Below, one piece after another: positions 51,601 to 62,500 of a stretch of DNA of 64,000 nucleotides. The position numbers and the translations under genes were made by a program. The DNA is from Lingula anatina. Taxonomy: Eukaryota > Brachiopoda > Lingulata > Lingulida > Lingulidae. The stretch covers positions 1-64,000 of the forward strand of contig NW_019773589.1 of the NCBI RefSeq assembly GCF_001039355.2, in the 5' to 3' direction. How positions within the stretch are numbered: position 1 is the stretch's first letter; each line of letters starts with the position of its first letter. The notes under the pieces were generated by a model. That model had not been told where the DNA came from. It saw only the letters and a program-made list of their open reading frames with translations, and made no database searches.

Positions 51601-54600
51601 CAAATTTGCTCCTCTGCAGGGACTCAACAGACACCTTCTAACGGGGTAAGCTGGATCTCCATAAATTGCGTATGGAAGACCATTCCAAAATTACCCAACC
51701 TGTCCAATGGCGTATGACCTAATTTGACGTCTCTGCTTACAGCACGTTAAATAGCCTACTGTAGGGAAGACCGGGGCTAGTTGGCCCAGTTAGACACTTT
51801 TGGCCTTGTAGAACCAACAAGGAATGAGTAGAGTAACAAAACGGCTTTCATAGTAAGCCCCATGAACTAAGCTACGTATGCAACGTCATTATTTTTTAAA
51901 TATAATGGCAGATGGCTCACAATTTGACAAAAAACGCAGTTGACGTCAGGGGGGGCAACTTGCAAGTTGGCCCTCTATACGAAAATGAAGTGTCCCATGT
52001 AAACGCCTTGAAATACGTTTTTATACATTTTGATTTATTAATTTGATTTTTGAGAGTCTTTGATGAATAGTTCAAATGAGGCAGATTTATTGAGGTTTCC
52101 GTACGTCACGTTGTGGGGGGGGGGGCTTATGTGTTGCAAGAACCAAAATATCTGTCAATATTTTTTTTGTTTTGTTTTGTTTTAATTAAGAATAACTTAA
52201 TAATGGTATAAAGCAGGTTTTTAATGAATGAAAACGAATAATAAATTTTCGTTTTAAAAGAAAGTAACAAATTCTGTTTTAAACCACGAGTTTGTTTCAA
52301 CAATGGTCTCTAGCTATGTTGCGCGCAAAGGTTTGTGGGTAATTTGAGGGTCCAATTTGCCCCGAGTTAAGGGGGCCAACTAGCCCCGGTTGCACACTTT
52401 TTATTTTAAAGGATGGCAGCCATTTATGGTGCTAGAACGAGCAAAGATGATACATCTCTCTGAAACTTGAAACAATAAGCTTCAGTTTGATGCAATGTAC
52501 AAGTATTATATTCCATCAAAAGCCTATGAAAATAGATTTTTAAATCGTTTATTTCGACTCACAGCTTTAGTAAAACTTTTTAACGTCCCACACTTCCTTA
52601 GCATTGTAGGCTACGGTCACTTTACAAGAGTATGTGGCCAATTTTTTTTTTACTCGTGGTTACTTTTTCATAAATTGACAGGGGGCCAACTTACCCCGGG
52701 GTCCAACTAGTCCCAGTCTCCCCTACAATTCGACTATCCGTAAAGGCTAACCGGGTCTTTCTGCGAAATCACGAAAAAATAAACGTTGGTCATTTTACGG
52801 TTACGGATAGCTAAATGTAGTCGGTCGCCTAAACGTGCAGGTGCGAAAGCTCTCTAGTAAAAAGCACTTACCTGTTTTGTTCACTACCACTCATCGCTGT
52901 AAAGTCCCATTTTACAACTTCATCAGGTACTCTTAATGTGATACAGACACCTTGGGAATGATCTCTGTCAAATTGCATGAGACAGGGGAAGTTTGTTTTA
53001 TAAAAGATGTACTCCCGAATCGCTCGAGACAATATTTCGGTGTTCAAAGCATACATGAAATCCGCAAAATGGTCGAAGAACTTAGATTGAACAGTGAATG
53101 TTGGCTCCATACATCCTTGTCTCAAATTTGTTACATCCACTTTTCCGACATCCCAGAAAACCTTCCTTAAGGAAAGAAAATTGTCACGGCACACAGTCGT
53201 AAGCAGGTGGAAGTCTAGCTCTCCATATGGTTCTGTCAACTTATTATCTTGTAGGTAAGCGAGTTTGACAGCAATATCGAACCGAACCCCATCACCTGTA
53301 AATAAAATAAAACCAATTTGCTTAACATGACACTTGTAAAATTCATGTCTCTCGTTTTCTTTACAGGGAAAGATTCCCTCTTCTGTGATAAATGACTTAA
53401 ACGGACAATTCGAAACAGCGCAGCTTCATTTATTATCTGACTACGAAATTCATTTCATCCCCGAGATATCAATGACCTCTGCGTACACCGTAACATATAC
53501 AGCATATGATTCTGACACACACCTTGAAAACGGGTAGTGTGGACCGATATACCGGTTAATTTTAGGATCCTTATGTACCAAGTCTGGTAGTTGGGTAGGC
53601 CTGGAGTTTCGTATAACTTTTTTAATGGGCTTTTTAAATTTTTGAAACTTAACTGATTTATTATACAATGTAAAATTACTCATGCCTTGACCCAAATTTT
53701 CAAAATGAGGCTAAGAGGGCAAATAAAACTTACAGAAAAATAGCTGGAATCTTGGCACAAGATTTGGCCATCAGGTTTGAGTGCCACGCAAGCACTGTCA
53801 GTAGAAAAATCATTACCTGTGCCAACATTTTTTGTATTTGTGCTGGGGGCATCCGTATTTGGCATACTCGAAAGCAAGTTGGTAGTAGTACAGTGTATGC
53901 CCAAAGCATTCAAACAGAAACATATCAAAACAAGTTTTTTTTTAAGATTGTACAGAAATTGGAATACATACCCTGTCATCCCATGTTTGAATTTGCAATA
54001 TTTATTCAAATTAAAAGAGTAACAACCCTTTCTCGTTAACAGGCTGTACTTCCGACAGTAATAATTAGAATACATGTAAGTGGGATATTGGATCTCTTTG
54101 AAAAAGGAAACAGTGACATGGCTGATAAGGCTTTTACTATTGGCAGCCTGCTTCAGCCCCCTTTACACTGGACGCCGTCCTTTCTGCGTCCTTTGTGCGA
54201 CCATTAAACTGGCATGGCTGTGGTCGTAGAAAGGAGGCACAAGTATCGCTTAGGTTGCAGAATGGATGCTCAATGATCGGCACGTAAAGTATTATTTTCT
54301 ACTCTGAAAAGGGATCGTGTTACAGGACGCAGAGAAGACGCTGTCTAGTGTAAAGGGGGCTTTTTTCGTCGTCTCATAGTTTAGCCCTTGAGCAAGTAGC
54401 GGATAGCCATAAAATAGGAATTAGAATTCATGTTGAGAGGGCAATCAAAAAGACTGAAGAGCACCACCTATTTGATAGTACATTCTCTATATCGTCATTG
54501 GACAATTAATCAACAATAGACTTGCATGTTTACTCACAATTGTGGAGCTGACCTTTATTCAAAGCTCATTCACTTTGAAACAGAAATTTCTTTTCAGGTC

Positions 54601-55545
54601 AAAACTTTGCAAAAAAAAAAATGATTTCATATATACGGGCATACAAAATTTTCACCCATATAAGACAGGCCTTTTAAAGTGATATTAATTTTACCATATA
54701 TTCAAGAACCAGAACTTTGCTCAATGGAATGTATTATTTATTATGTATCATGGCAATCAGTAGTGTCCAATTCTTCGTTTTGTTTTATTTACATTCATTA
54801 TCGGTTGCTCAACTTAATGCATGTCAGTGATTTGTTTGAAAACCCAAAATATGTAAGCTAGTTGATTGTATTTTCAAAAAGAAAAATCAAAGAAAAACAT
54901 GTTTGTCTTTCGTCTCCTACCATTCAACTTTTAAGATTAAAATTTAATTATTAAATATTAAAATTAAATATTAAAATTAAATTAAAATGTGTAAAATATA
55001 ATATATGGACTGTCAATTACTGTCAAAGAAATAACACCATTCCACAGGCCAACTGAATTACTACATGTACCTGACTGTACTACATGTAATTGTCACGCCT
55101 TTTAGGGAGAAAAATACCTTCCTTATTTTTCTTTAGATAATCCAAGTTGGGCACTTCATTTCTAAAGAGCCAAAGGGGTGTTCTATTGGGGCTGTACATT
55201 TTCCTGTCTGGGGATGCTGCTAACCATGAGGCACTGAGACTAACAACTATCCCTCATTTGTCGGCATAAGCCCGACAGTCAAATGCACTTAGCAATCCCA
55301 TGTTTCACAATTCTTTGTTTGCCCTCTTGGCATGGCTTTGAAATTGGGCTATACGCTGATGCATATTAACAAGCTAATATTCAGAAGAGTAATACAAAAC
55401 AGTACGTGGCAGAATGTGCAACATAAGTCATAAAGAGTTAGAAAATACTTTTGCAGATATTTTGAAAAAAGATAATCTGTATATGTAAAAATAACAATTA
55501 GAATACGAAACACTTACCTGGGAATGTATCTCGTAAAGATCCCAT
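27669..55545 (-). CDS. RNF213: RNF213-like giant AAA+ protein (about 4,975 aa), RING-less
   Basis: Six coding exons with matching phases: 55518-55545, 52872-53295, 44109-44169, 43068-43181, 40835-42603 and 27669-40200. The start is MGSLRDTFP in a short first exon with an acceptor-like site just upstream (55567), implying a non-coding exon. Residues about 210-300 (FAVYVGEL...) resemble a CBM20-like fold by position. The AAA+ core has P-loops PGMGKT (about residue 1713), GETGCGKT (about 2098) and GKPGCSKS (about 2421). Walker B motifs are FLDEIN and LLDEVGLAE, followed by GISNWALDGAKMNRA. These are RNF213 hallmarks. Residues about 3440-3700 are acidic and low-complexity. An RZ-like finger (HWYCQCGN...NCPNCARPIG) lies at about 4235-4262. 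No C3HC4 RING is seen. Human RNF213 is about 5,200 aa, a dynein-like ATPase and ubiquitin ligase in antimicrobial defence. The last 20 residues are strongly hydrophobic; the true C-terminus may differ. Confidence 0.9.
44170..46099. other. Left part of RNF213-like intron 2, unassigned sequence
   Basis: A plus-strand open frame at 44612-44920 is intact for about 100 codons but matches no family I know. Near 44690 there is a GATGAAACCGGGCCC segment that looks repeat-derived. The motif TCGGACCGA and close variants recur at about 45174, 45197, 45815 and 45883. This may be more of the gag-protease relic downstream. Confidence 0.4.
46100..47467 (+). mobile_element. LTR-retrotransposon gag-protease relic
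   Basis: A plus-strand frame ending at 46563 contains one CCHC zinc knuckle (C-x2-C-x4-H-x4-C, near 46266-46307). It is followed by a retropepsin active-site motif LVDTGAVISF near 46447. About 700 bases on, 47276-47467 encodes a segment with NPSDEGIFIPKRTILAVAS, typical of the region after the protease in Gypsy-type elements. Reverse transcriptase, integrase and LTRs were not found. The relic lies antisense in the RNF213-like intron 2. Confidence 0.65.
47683..47757. repeat. Dispersed repeat, copy 1
   Basis: Shares AATGGTTTTCCACTTA, then CGTGTT, AAAA-GCACG and TAGACAC-like blocks in the same order with 60734-60832. About 75 bases align with gaps. Confidence 0.55.
48158..50262. mobile_element. 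2.1-kb non-autonomous TIR element rich in GGTTGCAA motifs
   Basis: Termini are 27-bp inverted repeats (left AGGCCGGGTCACACTGCGCT, right complement AGCCTGGGTCACACTGCGCT) with about three mismatches. They are flanked by TAA on both sides (48155-48157 and 50263-50265). Three blocks (about 48160-48480, 48890-49160, 49800-50260) are packed with GGTTGCAA, GCGACC and complements in both orientations, separated by AT-rich stretches. No transposase is present. TAA/TTA target duplications are usual for PIF/Harbinger, but the superfamily is an inference. Confidence 0.8.
51175..51379 (+). pseudogene. Harbinger accessory (Myb/SANT-type) protein, C-terminal remnant
   Basis: The frame starting near 51175 reads SADYVSYLKDKLAFEKERF followed by a Glu/Lys-rich helix and ends at a TAA at 51377-51379. 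Such charged C-terminal helices follow the Myb-like DNA-binding domain in Harbinger accessory proteins. That N-terminal domain is not visible. The end overlaps the transposase remnant on the other strand. Confidence 0.5.
51346..51690 (-). pseudogene. HARBI1-like transposase, C-terminal remnant
   Basis: The minus strand encodes IYGDPAYPVRRCLLSP, then GANLSAEEEDFNRRMSSVRE and VEWDFGNLL, the last with the presumed third catalytic acid (Glu) of the DDE triad. It ends HTCVYGT and a stop at 51346. About 110 residues survive; the N-terminal two thirds, including the first catalytic Asp, are missing. A nested element lies immediately upstream, so truncation by deletion and insertion is likely. Confidence 0.85.
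51759..52728. mobile_element. About 970-bp non-autonomous TIR element nested in the Harbinger copy
   Basis: Inverted termini: left TGTAGGGAAGACCGGGGCTA, right complement TGTAGGGGAGACTGGGACTA. Internal variants of GGGGCCAACTTGCCCC recur near both ends (about 51955 and 52370). No coding capacity seen. It separates the truncated transposase from the right Harbinger terminus. Confidence 0.75.
54155..54361. mobile_element. 207-bp MITE in RNF213-like intron 1
   Basis: Inverted termini AGCCCCCTTTACACTGGAC and, on the complement at the right end, AGCCCCCTTTACACTAGAC, followed by further paired CGTC/TGCGTCC blocks. Flanks (TTC, TTT) do not give a convincing target duplication. No coding capacity. Confidence 0.8.
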
Positions 55546-56490
55546 TGTGTCTTCCTAAATAAGAACCTGAAAAAAATACCCAAAACTTGAAAAATGTATT
55601 TGTTGCACACTAGAGGACGGGAAGGGTATAACCGCCTCCTAGGAACCCTTTTTCTGGTTTAGGTACATCTATATAATAAGAGAGGAGAAGAAGCCCATCT
55701 TTGGTCCCGCTATTTTGCTGTTTGCTGAGCAAAATCTATCAACCCGGGTGCAAACTTAAAGGGGCATACAAACCGAGTGAGGGTGCTATTATGGTCGTTG
55801 AGATGACATGAGTGTGGTGTCTAAAATTGTTTAGCTTAAATAATCATCATCACTAAATGTATATATTATTCGTCAAAACGCGATTTCAGCTTAGTTTTTT
55901 TCAGCTTTTGTGAATAATTGCCATCTAAAATCGCTTTGCATGCCCGTTTCAATCAATTATAATATACTTACAACAACCAAGTTTGGTTATGTATTCGGTG
56001 TTTTTATTCTTTGGACATGACTGTTATATTTGCTTATGAGCTTTATACAATAGAAATTCCTATTCATCCTGACTGCAGAAACGTTGATTTAGAATGCCAC
56101 TAGACAGCTTACATGTTCTTTATCAATAAATGTGGAAAATCAATTTATAACAGCATTCAGATCATTTCCATGTAAGTTATTTCCCACTCTATAATGAAAA
56201 GGGGAGGATATACAGGGGTAGGCAGAAATATGTTAAAAATATAGCTATTTTCACAGCTATTTTGTATTTTCTGAATTATTAATTATATAAGATATGGTAT
56301 CTTTTGGTCGTGTGCGCTTGACAGCAGCCAGGCCTCACCTGAGCTCCAATCTTTTCAACAGTTTTAGACAGTTTGAACCAGAAATTTTACTGAATTTTTT
56401 TACCAAGACATCTTATGAATATATGAAGGAAGTGGAGGAGAGCTTGATTTCTTTAATGATAAATGTAGAAGGTGTTTTTCTAGCACTTTT
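55546..56490. other. 5' flank of the RNF213-like gene
   Basis: Contains the acceptor-like TTTTTTTCAG just above the first coding exon and, beyond it, AT-rich spacer with no recognised promoter. A plus-strand open frame at 56294-56494 may be the start of the LINE that follows, but it has no recognisable domain. Confidence 0.4.
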
Positions 56491-57513
56491 GTGAGACAGC
56501 TGAACCTGAGATTGAAGACAGACATCTTGGAAGACGAATACATGTCAACTTACAGTATGAAGTATACCAGCAACAAACTGTTTGATATTGGAAAACTTAC
56601 TGTGGGCAAATTCCTTTTACCCCAAGGGACACTGGATATAATTAGGAAGATTGGTTTAAATTTTGTCAAACCAACACACAGGGGTTGCAGAGGCGAACAA
56701 TACAAACAGAGAAACATTAAAGTGATAATTACACCTCACCCTAAGGACATTCCCCAACCTAAGACTCTCCATAATTATGACCAGAATAACTTAATTTATG
56801 TGATGGACAAAAAGTGGTCATTACCACACATACTAAATGCTAATGTGAGATCCCTCCCAAACAAAGTGGATGAACTGTCTGCCATTTTACAGCAGTATGG
56901 TATAGATTTCGCATGCATCACAGAGAGCTGGTGTAATGACCTGATCCCCAATAACTGTGTGCAAATTCCAACCTACAACATGGTGAGAAAGGACAGAGAG
57001 CACAGAAGAGGAGGTGGAATAGTGTGTTACATCCGAGACCCAATCCCCTTCAAAGTATGGAACAACCAGGACAGTAACTTTGAATCCATATGGGTAACTC
57101 TGAGGCCTACAAGACTTCCTCGAAATTTCTCACATATTTCTTTTGGGGCAATCTACCATCCACCAGGGTCTGAAAATAAACCTATGATCCAGCACATCAT
57201 ATCCTCTTCTGATGCAATCCTGAGGGCACACCCATTTTCTGCACTGTTCTTGATCGGAGATTTTAACACACTGCCAGACCAACAGATCAAACGAGCTTTC
57301 AGTCTGAGACAAATTGTGAGAAGGGGGACACGAAAAAACACCATACTGGATATAATATTCACCAATATAGACCAATTCTACAAAGAGCCCGAAATTTTAC
57401 CATCCATAGGCTCCTCCGATCACAATACAGTTCTGTCCTTACCAGAAAATCACAACCGTATCCCCCCGAGGCAGAGTGGAAAAGACCTACTCTCGTACAT
57501 CAGGGAGAAATGA
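56491..57513 (+). pseudogene. LINE endonuclease domain
   Basis: A 340-codon frame. Conserved APE-type blocks appear in order: ANVRSLPNKVDEL, CITESW, GGGIVCYI, AIYHPPGS, LIGDFN, NTILDIIFTN and SSDHNTV, which includes the catalytic SDH. The frame stops before the reverse transcriptase, so it cannot make a full ORF2 protein. Upstream residues are not recognised. Confidence 0.88.
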
Positions 57514-57869
57514 GAAAATTCTTTTTGCCGGAGGGCTTACAAAAATTGACTGGACACCACTCTAGAATGAACTCATGTTCCTAGCAGTTTCAATGCTTTG
57601 AAAAGACAATGAATGAGCTCCTTGATACGTACCTCCCAATAGAAGAATCCGCAAGACACACTGCCGACAAACCCTGGATAACCACTGACGTCAAGGATCT
57701 TATCAAACAGCGCCAGAAAGCCTTCAAAGAGGGAGACACCAAACTCACATAGCATCAGAAATTAACAGAACCAATAAGAAACTGAAATCATCGTTTTACA
57801 AAAACAAAATAGAATCACTAAAACAGTCTGACTCTTCCACTTGGTGGAAGAAATCAAAAGAGCTAGCAG

Positions 57870-59398
57870 GTTTGAATAACAATAAATATTCATTAGAGTC
57901 ACTTGCTGATAGCACATCAAATGGTCATTACCAGGTTCTAGTAAAAAAGATCAATGAATTTTTTCAAAGTGTTAGTAGCAATTTGACACCTCTTACACCG
58001 GCTGAAAATTTCCAACAGAACTATGTAGTACCAGATAAATTTACTATTAGCGTAAATGATGTCGAAAAACTTCTCTCTGATGTTAAGCTCTCAAAGGCTA
58101 TAGGTCCTGACCAAATTCCAAATTGGGTCATCAGAGATTTTGCAGCCGTCCTGTCCAAGCCCTTGTGCGCAATTTTAATAGCTCTATCAGAGAGGGATAT
58201 GTACCTGACACTTGGAAATCTGCAGAGGTAATCCCTGTCCCAAGAGTTAGCCAACCAAAAGTGACAGAGGCTGATCTTAGACCAATATCGCTTACACCAG
58301 TGTTGAGTAAAATATTGGAGTCATTTGTGGCAAAATGGGTGATGAGAGGCCTGCAAATCGATAAGTCCCAATTTGGAGAAGTCAAAAATGCTACCCAGTA
58401 GAGCTGACTCATAAAATACTAGAAGGTCTTGAACCATCTGCTAAAACCAAATCTTATTCACAAGTTTTATTTTTAGATTTCTCTAAGGCATTTGACAGAA
58501 TAGACCATAGCATCTTAATTGAAAAACGGGGCAGTCAAGGGATTCCAGAGTTTATTAGGAAGTGGATTTACTCCTTTTTATGCCAAAGGTATCAGAGGGT
58601 GAAATGTGGTCAGTGTAAATCTGACTGGGTCCAGCTTAACGGAGGGGTACCTCAGGGGACAAAGTTAGGTCCAATCCTGTTTATAGCAATGATAAATGAT
58701 CTGAAAACCTGCTGCCCAGATATAAAATTTGTTGATGACACATCTATTTATGAAATTTGTCAGTTTGGCCAAAAGTCACTACTTCCACAGGCAATAGAGC
58801 AACTTGAAAATTGGGTTAGAAAAAACAATATGAAATTGAATGTAAAGAAGACAAAATGTATGGATTTTAACTTTACTAAATGTATAGATACCATACCAAC
58901 ACTATTGGTAGATGGAGAAATTGTAGAAAAAGTGAGTAAATTTAAGCTACTAGGAGTAACTCTGACCCCTGGCCTCAAGTGGACAGAATATGTGCAGTTA
59001 ATTTATTCCAAGTCTTGTGCCAAGCTTTTTTTTATCTCAGGCAGTTGAAAAGGGCAAATCTGGCCACTGAGGATCTAATAGTTATATACCAATCTGCATG
59101 CCCTGTGTGGGGGCCTGGTCTTACAGCCGAACAATGTGAATGCTTAGAATCTGTTCACAGGAGAGCTCTTACAATTATTTACCCATTTTATACTTACAAG
59201 GATGCCCTACAGGCTAGTAATCTCACCTCTCCGAGGGAGAGAAGAGACGTTTTACTTAAGAACTTTTTTACAAAAATCAAGAATTTTAATAAGTTACACC
59301 ATCTGTTTAAAGAAAAGGACCCAAGAAATCTCAGGGTCAGCAACAAATTTTTAATACCAAAAGTGAAAACGGAGCGTTTTAAATCATCTTTTATGTAA
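57870..59398 (+). pseudogene. LINE reverse transcriptase, broken into several frames
   Basis: Blocks recognised: KAIGPDQIPNWVIRD, REGYVPDTWKSAEVIPVP, LRPISLTPVLSKILE, DFSKAFDRIDH (about 58478), VPQGTKLGPILF (about 58648) and the catalytic FVDD box (about 58728). These are followed by WVRKNNMKLNVKKTK and KFKLLGVTL. The catalytic pair DD is intact, but at least three frame breaks interrupt the reading frame. Confidence 0.88.
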
Positions 59399-59585
59399 CG
59401 CAGTCTTTTAAATTTCATGTAAAATACTGCTCCAAACTGTCTTAAATAAGTCTTGTTATAAAGCTTTGGTCTTTTAGTTTATAATTTTTAGTTACTTTTA
59501 AATTTCTTATGATTTTATTTATGACACATTGTAAAACTTCAACCTTCGGGTTGCGATTTTAGCTAATAAATTATTATTATTATAT

Positions 59586-62500
59586 AATATCTGTAATAAA
59601 GAGCATTGTTAATAGCAATGTACACCTGTGAGGTTATTGGTTGTAAACAAAAGCACATGGAATTGGGGGTGGGACAACCTTTCTGACCAATGTTATATAA
59701 TTGACTTTAAGTTATATGCTTGTTTAAACATCTGTACAGTGTGCGGTAGGTATTAATTGTTACAATAATTTGATGACATAATATATTATTAACTAGAGGA
59801 TCAGAGAGGCGATACCGCCTCTAGGTATTGTACCACCAGCTGGAGCAAGCACATTCGCGGGAAAACAAAAGAGGGACACCACCTCCAGTGTTGTATTTGA
59901 CAAGCTCTACCAAAAGCAGTAAACAAGAACTTTTTATTTATTCAAAATTACAAGTTATAACAAAATCATGTGAAAAAGTAAAAGGTTAAATCCAAATTTG
60001 TGTAGTGCAGTTCATGGCGAAAAATAGGTCAAGGTCAAATTCAAGGTCACAGAATTGGAGATATAAGGGACAGGAAATTTGCAAAGTTCAATTCATGACA
60101 AAAAAAGGGCCAAAAGTCAATTTCAAGGTCATAGTGAGATTTCAGTATATGACTTCCCATTCAACTCAATAATATTCTGTTTGGATATGTCATTTTAAAC
60201 AAGAGTGCACTATAGGCGCATAGGCCTCTTTAGATTTTGGATAATAAAGGAAACAGTACCTAGTATGTGATGGACAAATGTACAGAAAAAGAAGGTAACT
60301 CCACTGCAAACCCTGACAGTACAATTTCATAAATGGTCCAGGAAAATGAATATTAAATGGTTTCCAGAAACAGTTTTGAAATTAGTCAGAAAAAATAGTT
60401 TAACAAAATTACATTTTGGTTCAAGGTTTTTTAAAACCTTAACATATTAAAATATATTAAATCAATATCCGAAATCACATTGTTTAAATTTGATCTCTAA
60501 AATAAGTTTTCTGGATTTGATTTTATTAAATAATTAAAACTACAAGATGAAGTACATTAGGATGAAAAAGATTCTTTAATAATCAATGAAACATATTCTA
60601 ACTAGACAGCAAATTTTGAAAATATTCAGACACCACAGTAAAATCATTACATGTACAAAGAAAATTAAATAAAATCAATAGAAAGCAATATACTTTGTAG
60701 AAAAAAAACTATCCTTCGATCCATACTGATTAAGAAATGGTTTTCCACTTATCGTGTTATCGGTAAAAGTGCACGGCGACGACGGCGACGACGGCGACGA
60801 CAGACGCAGATGATGGCAATATGTACAGACACATCTGTGTCTGGACATAAAAAGAACCCAATTCATTAACATATGAACTGGAACACAGTAAATTTGAAGT
60901 AAAACAGACATACTTTTGAGATGAACGTCACCATTAAATGGGTAAATAAACGTAGATCTAACCATAACTTTCCATAACATTTATTCAATCATGCAGATTT
61001 TGAAAGGAACAACTTCTAAAGTTAGATCTGTGTCTACATGCTTTTTTATCGCATTTTTTGTGAGAATATAACAAAGTGCACGGTGTCCATACAGAACTAT
61101 GGTGGGACAGTGGGCATTATTTGACTACATAAATATTTTTATTCTACTTTTGAAAGTTGTAATTTTACTTCTATTTGAAGAATCGCCACTGTAGATGATA
61201 TGCATGTAGCAGTTAGGGGATCATTGGAAAAATATAGAACCAGGTCATAATACACTAAATCTTGGGCTTATACCCCTTCAAATCAACAGGAATATTGAAA
61301 CTTGTCATTTTTAGCTATAGGCCTACTTTTATTTTTTGTCGTAGTAAATCAAATGCATTCGCTCTGCCACCGCACAGACGCCGCACGAAGACATTCGCGG
61401 ACAGCACCAGTAGGCCCTATACGTACATCGTACGGACATCACATAGACCGACATGTATGCTGTAAGTGTATATGTGACCTCATCAAGCGCGCATGCAAAC
61501 CAAACTTAATGTTGCTAAGAACACAGATTGCATTTTAATTTAACTCGCTCTTACAGGCCTCCATACATGCATATCACATTTTACGCATAAATGTGGTAGA
61601 CTAGCAATCAGCACATGACGAACGCATTGCTTGCTTCTCCGTCTCTGTTTCCTCAACGCTGAGCCTGAAGCGTCACAAAAAGATTCGAGTTACACCTACC
61701 TTTCACCTTTTTAGCGGCATGACAATATTTACAGCTACTAGCTATTCCCAAGTCGTCCCCGGCTAAAATGACGCATCGATTAAGGCTTGCTTGTATAAAA
61801 CACCAATTCTAGCCAATCATTGCGTCGCGACTGAGTCATGTGAAGAGCGCGTGCTATGACCTCATCATGTAGATTTCTTGGAAGAGGCGTTGTGAAAGCG
61901 AAAGAAAAATTTCCGACGACCGTAATTATAGCACTCAGAACATATGCACAGCATCATTTTAATATCTGAATAAAAAGAAAATTATTTAACCCGTAACTGA
62001 ATGCTATTACATGATGTTACGGAATATATTCAGAGGGAGGAAGAATTACTGACACAGCACTCCTGTCATTTAGTCAAATATTAGGCCTACAGATCTACAG
62101 TTGTTTCCAGACTAAAAAATCAAATGATAAATCTATCATATGCTATATTAAATCAATTCAATGTGATGAGAACAATGCTACATGTATTCAACAGTTATAT
62201 CTAAGCATATCAGGTTATGGAACCTTTATACAGCTACAACAACTACCTTGTGCCAATTATTACACACTGTGTATTGGGGGGGGGGAGGACGGGGGGGGGG
62301 GGCAAACACACCCGCTGTTACCAGACCCAATTACTACCTAGCTGTGGTTACCGCATGATCTCACCCCTCTGCGGGTAAAACGGCTAGGCAGGAACTGCAA
62401 CCTCAGGGGCCTGTTTTAGCAATTAGTCGAAAGTCATATTTTAATACTGAGGTCTTAGACTATCGTTTTAACTGCCGGTAAGGTTAAAGAAGGCCCTTCC

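Larger units (their letters stand above)
50350..52855. mobile_element. PIF/Harbinger DNA transposon, degraded
   Basis: 45-bp terminal inverted repeats match at about 41 positions (AGAGAGCTTTCGCACCTG at 50350 and its complement ending at 52855). Inside are remnants of both Harbinger genes: a charged-helix accessory-protein end (plus) and a HARBI1-like transposase end (minus). A 1-kb element has inserted on the right side. I could not find a clean 3-bp target duplication. The right end lies only 16 bases from RNF213-like exon 2. Confidence 0.85.
56491..59585 (+). mobile_element. Near-complete but frameshifted LINE (CR1/L2/Jockey group)
   Basis: Order on the plus strand: APE endonuclease (56491-57513), connector containing DKPWITTDVKDLIKQRQKAF (about 57665), reverse transcriptase (about 57870-59050), C-terminal tail (to about 59398), then a short 3' UTR ending in (TTA)n at about 59585. 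Ending in a short tandem repeat rather than poly-A fits CR1/L2-type elements. Stops and frameshifts at about 57513, 57750, 58231, 58401 and 59048 mean it is dead. Confidence 0.9.

Noticed and set aside
53735-53860. Exon-like minus-strand segment with donor TTTTCT|GTAAGT and acceptor CTGACAG
   Set aside because: No phase fits between the first coding exon and the 52872-53295 exon, whereas those two join directly in phase.
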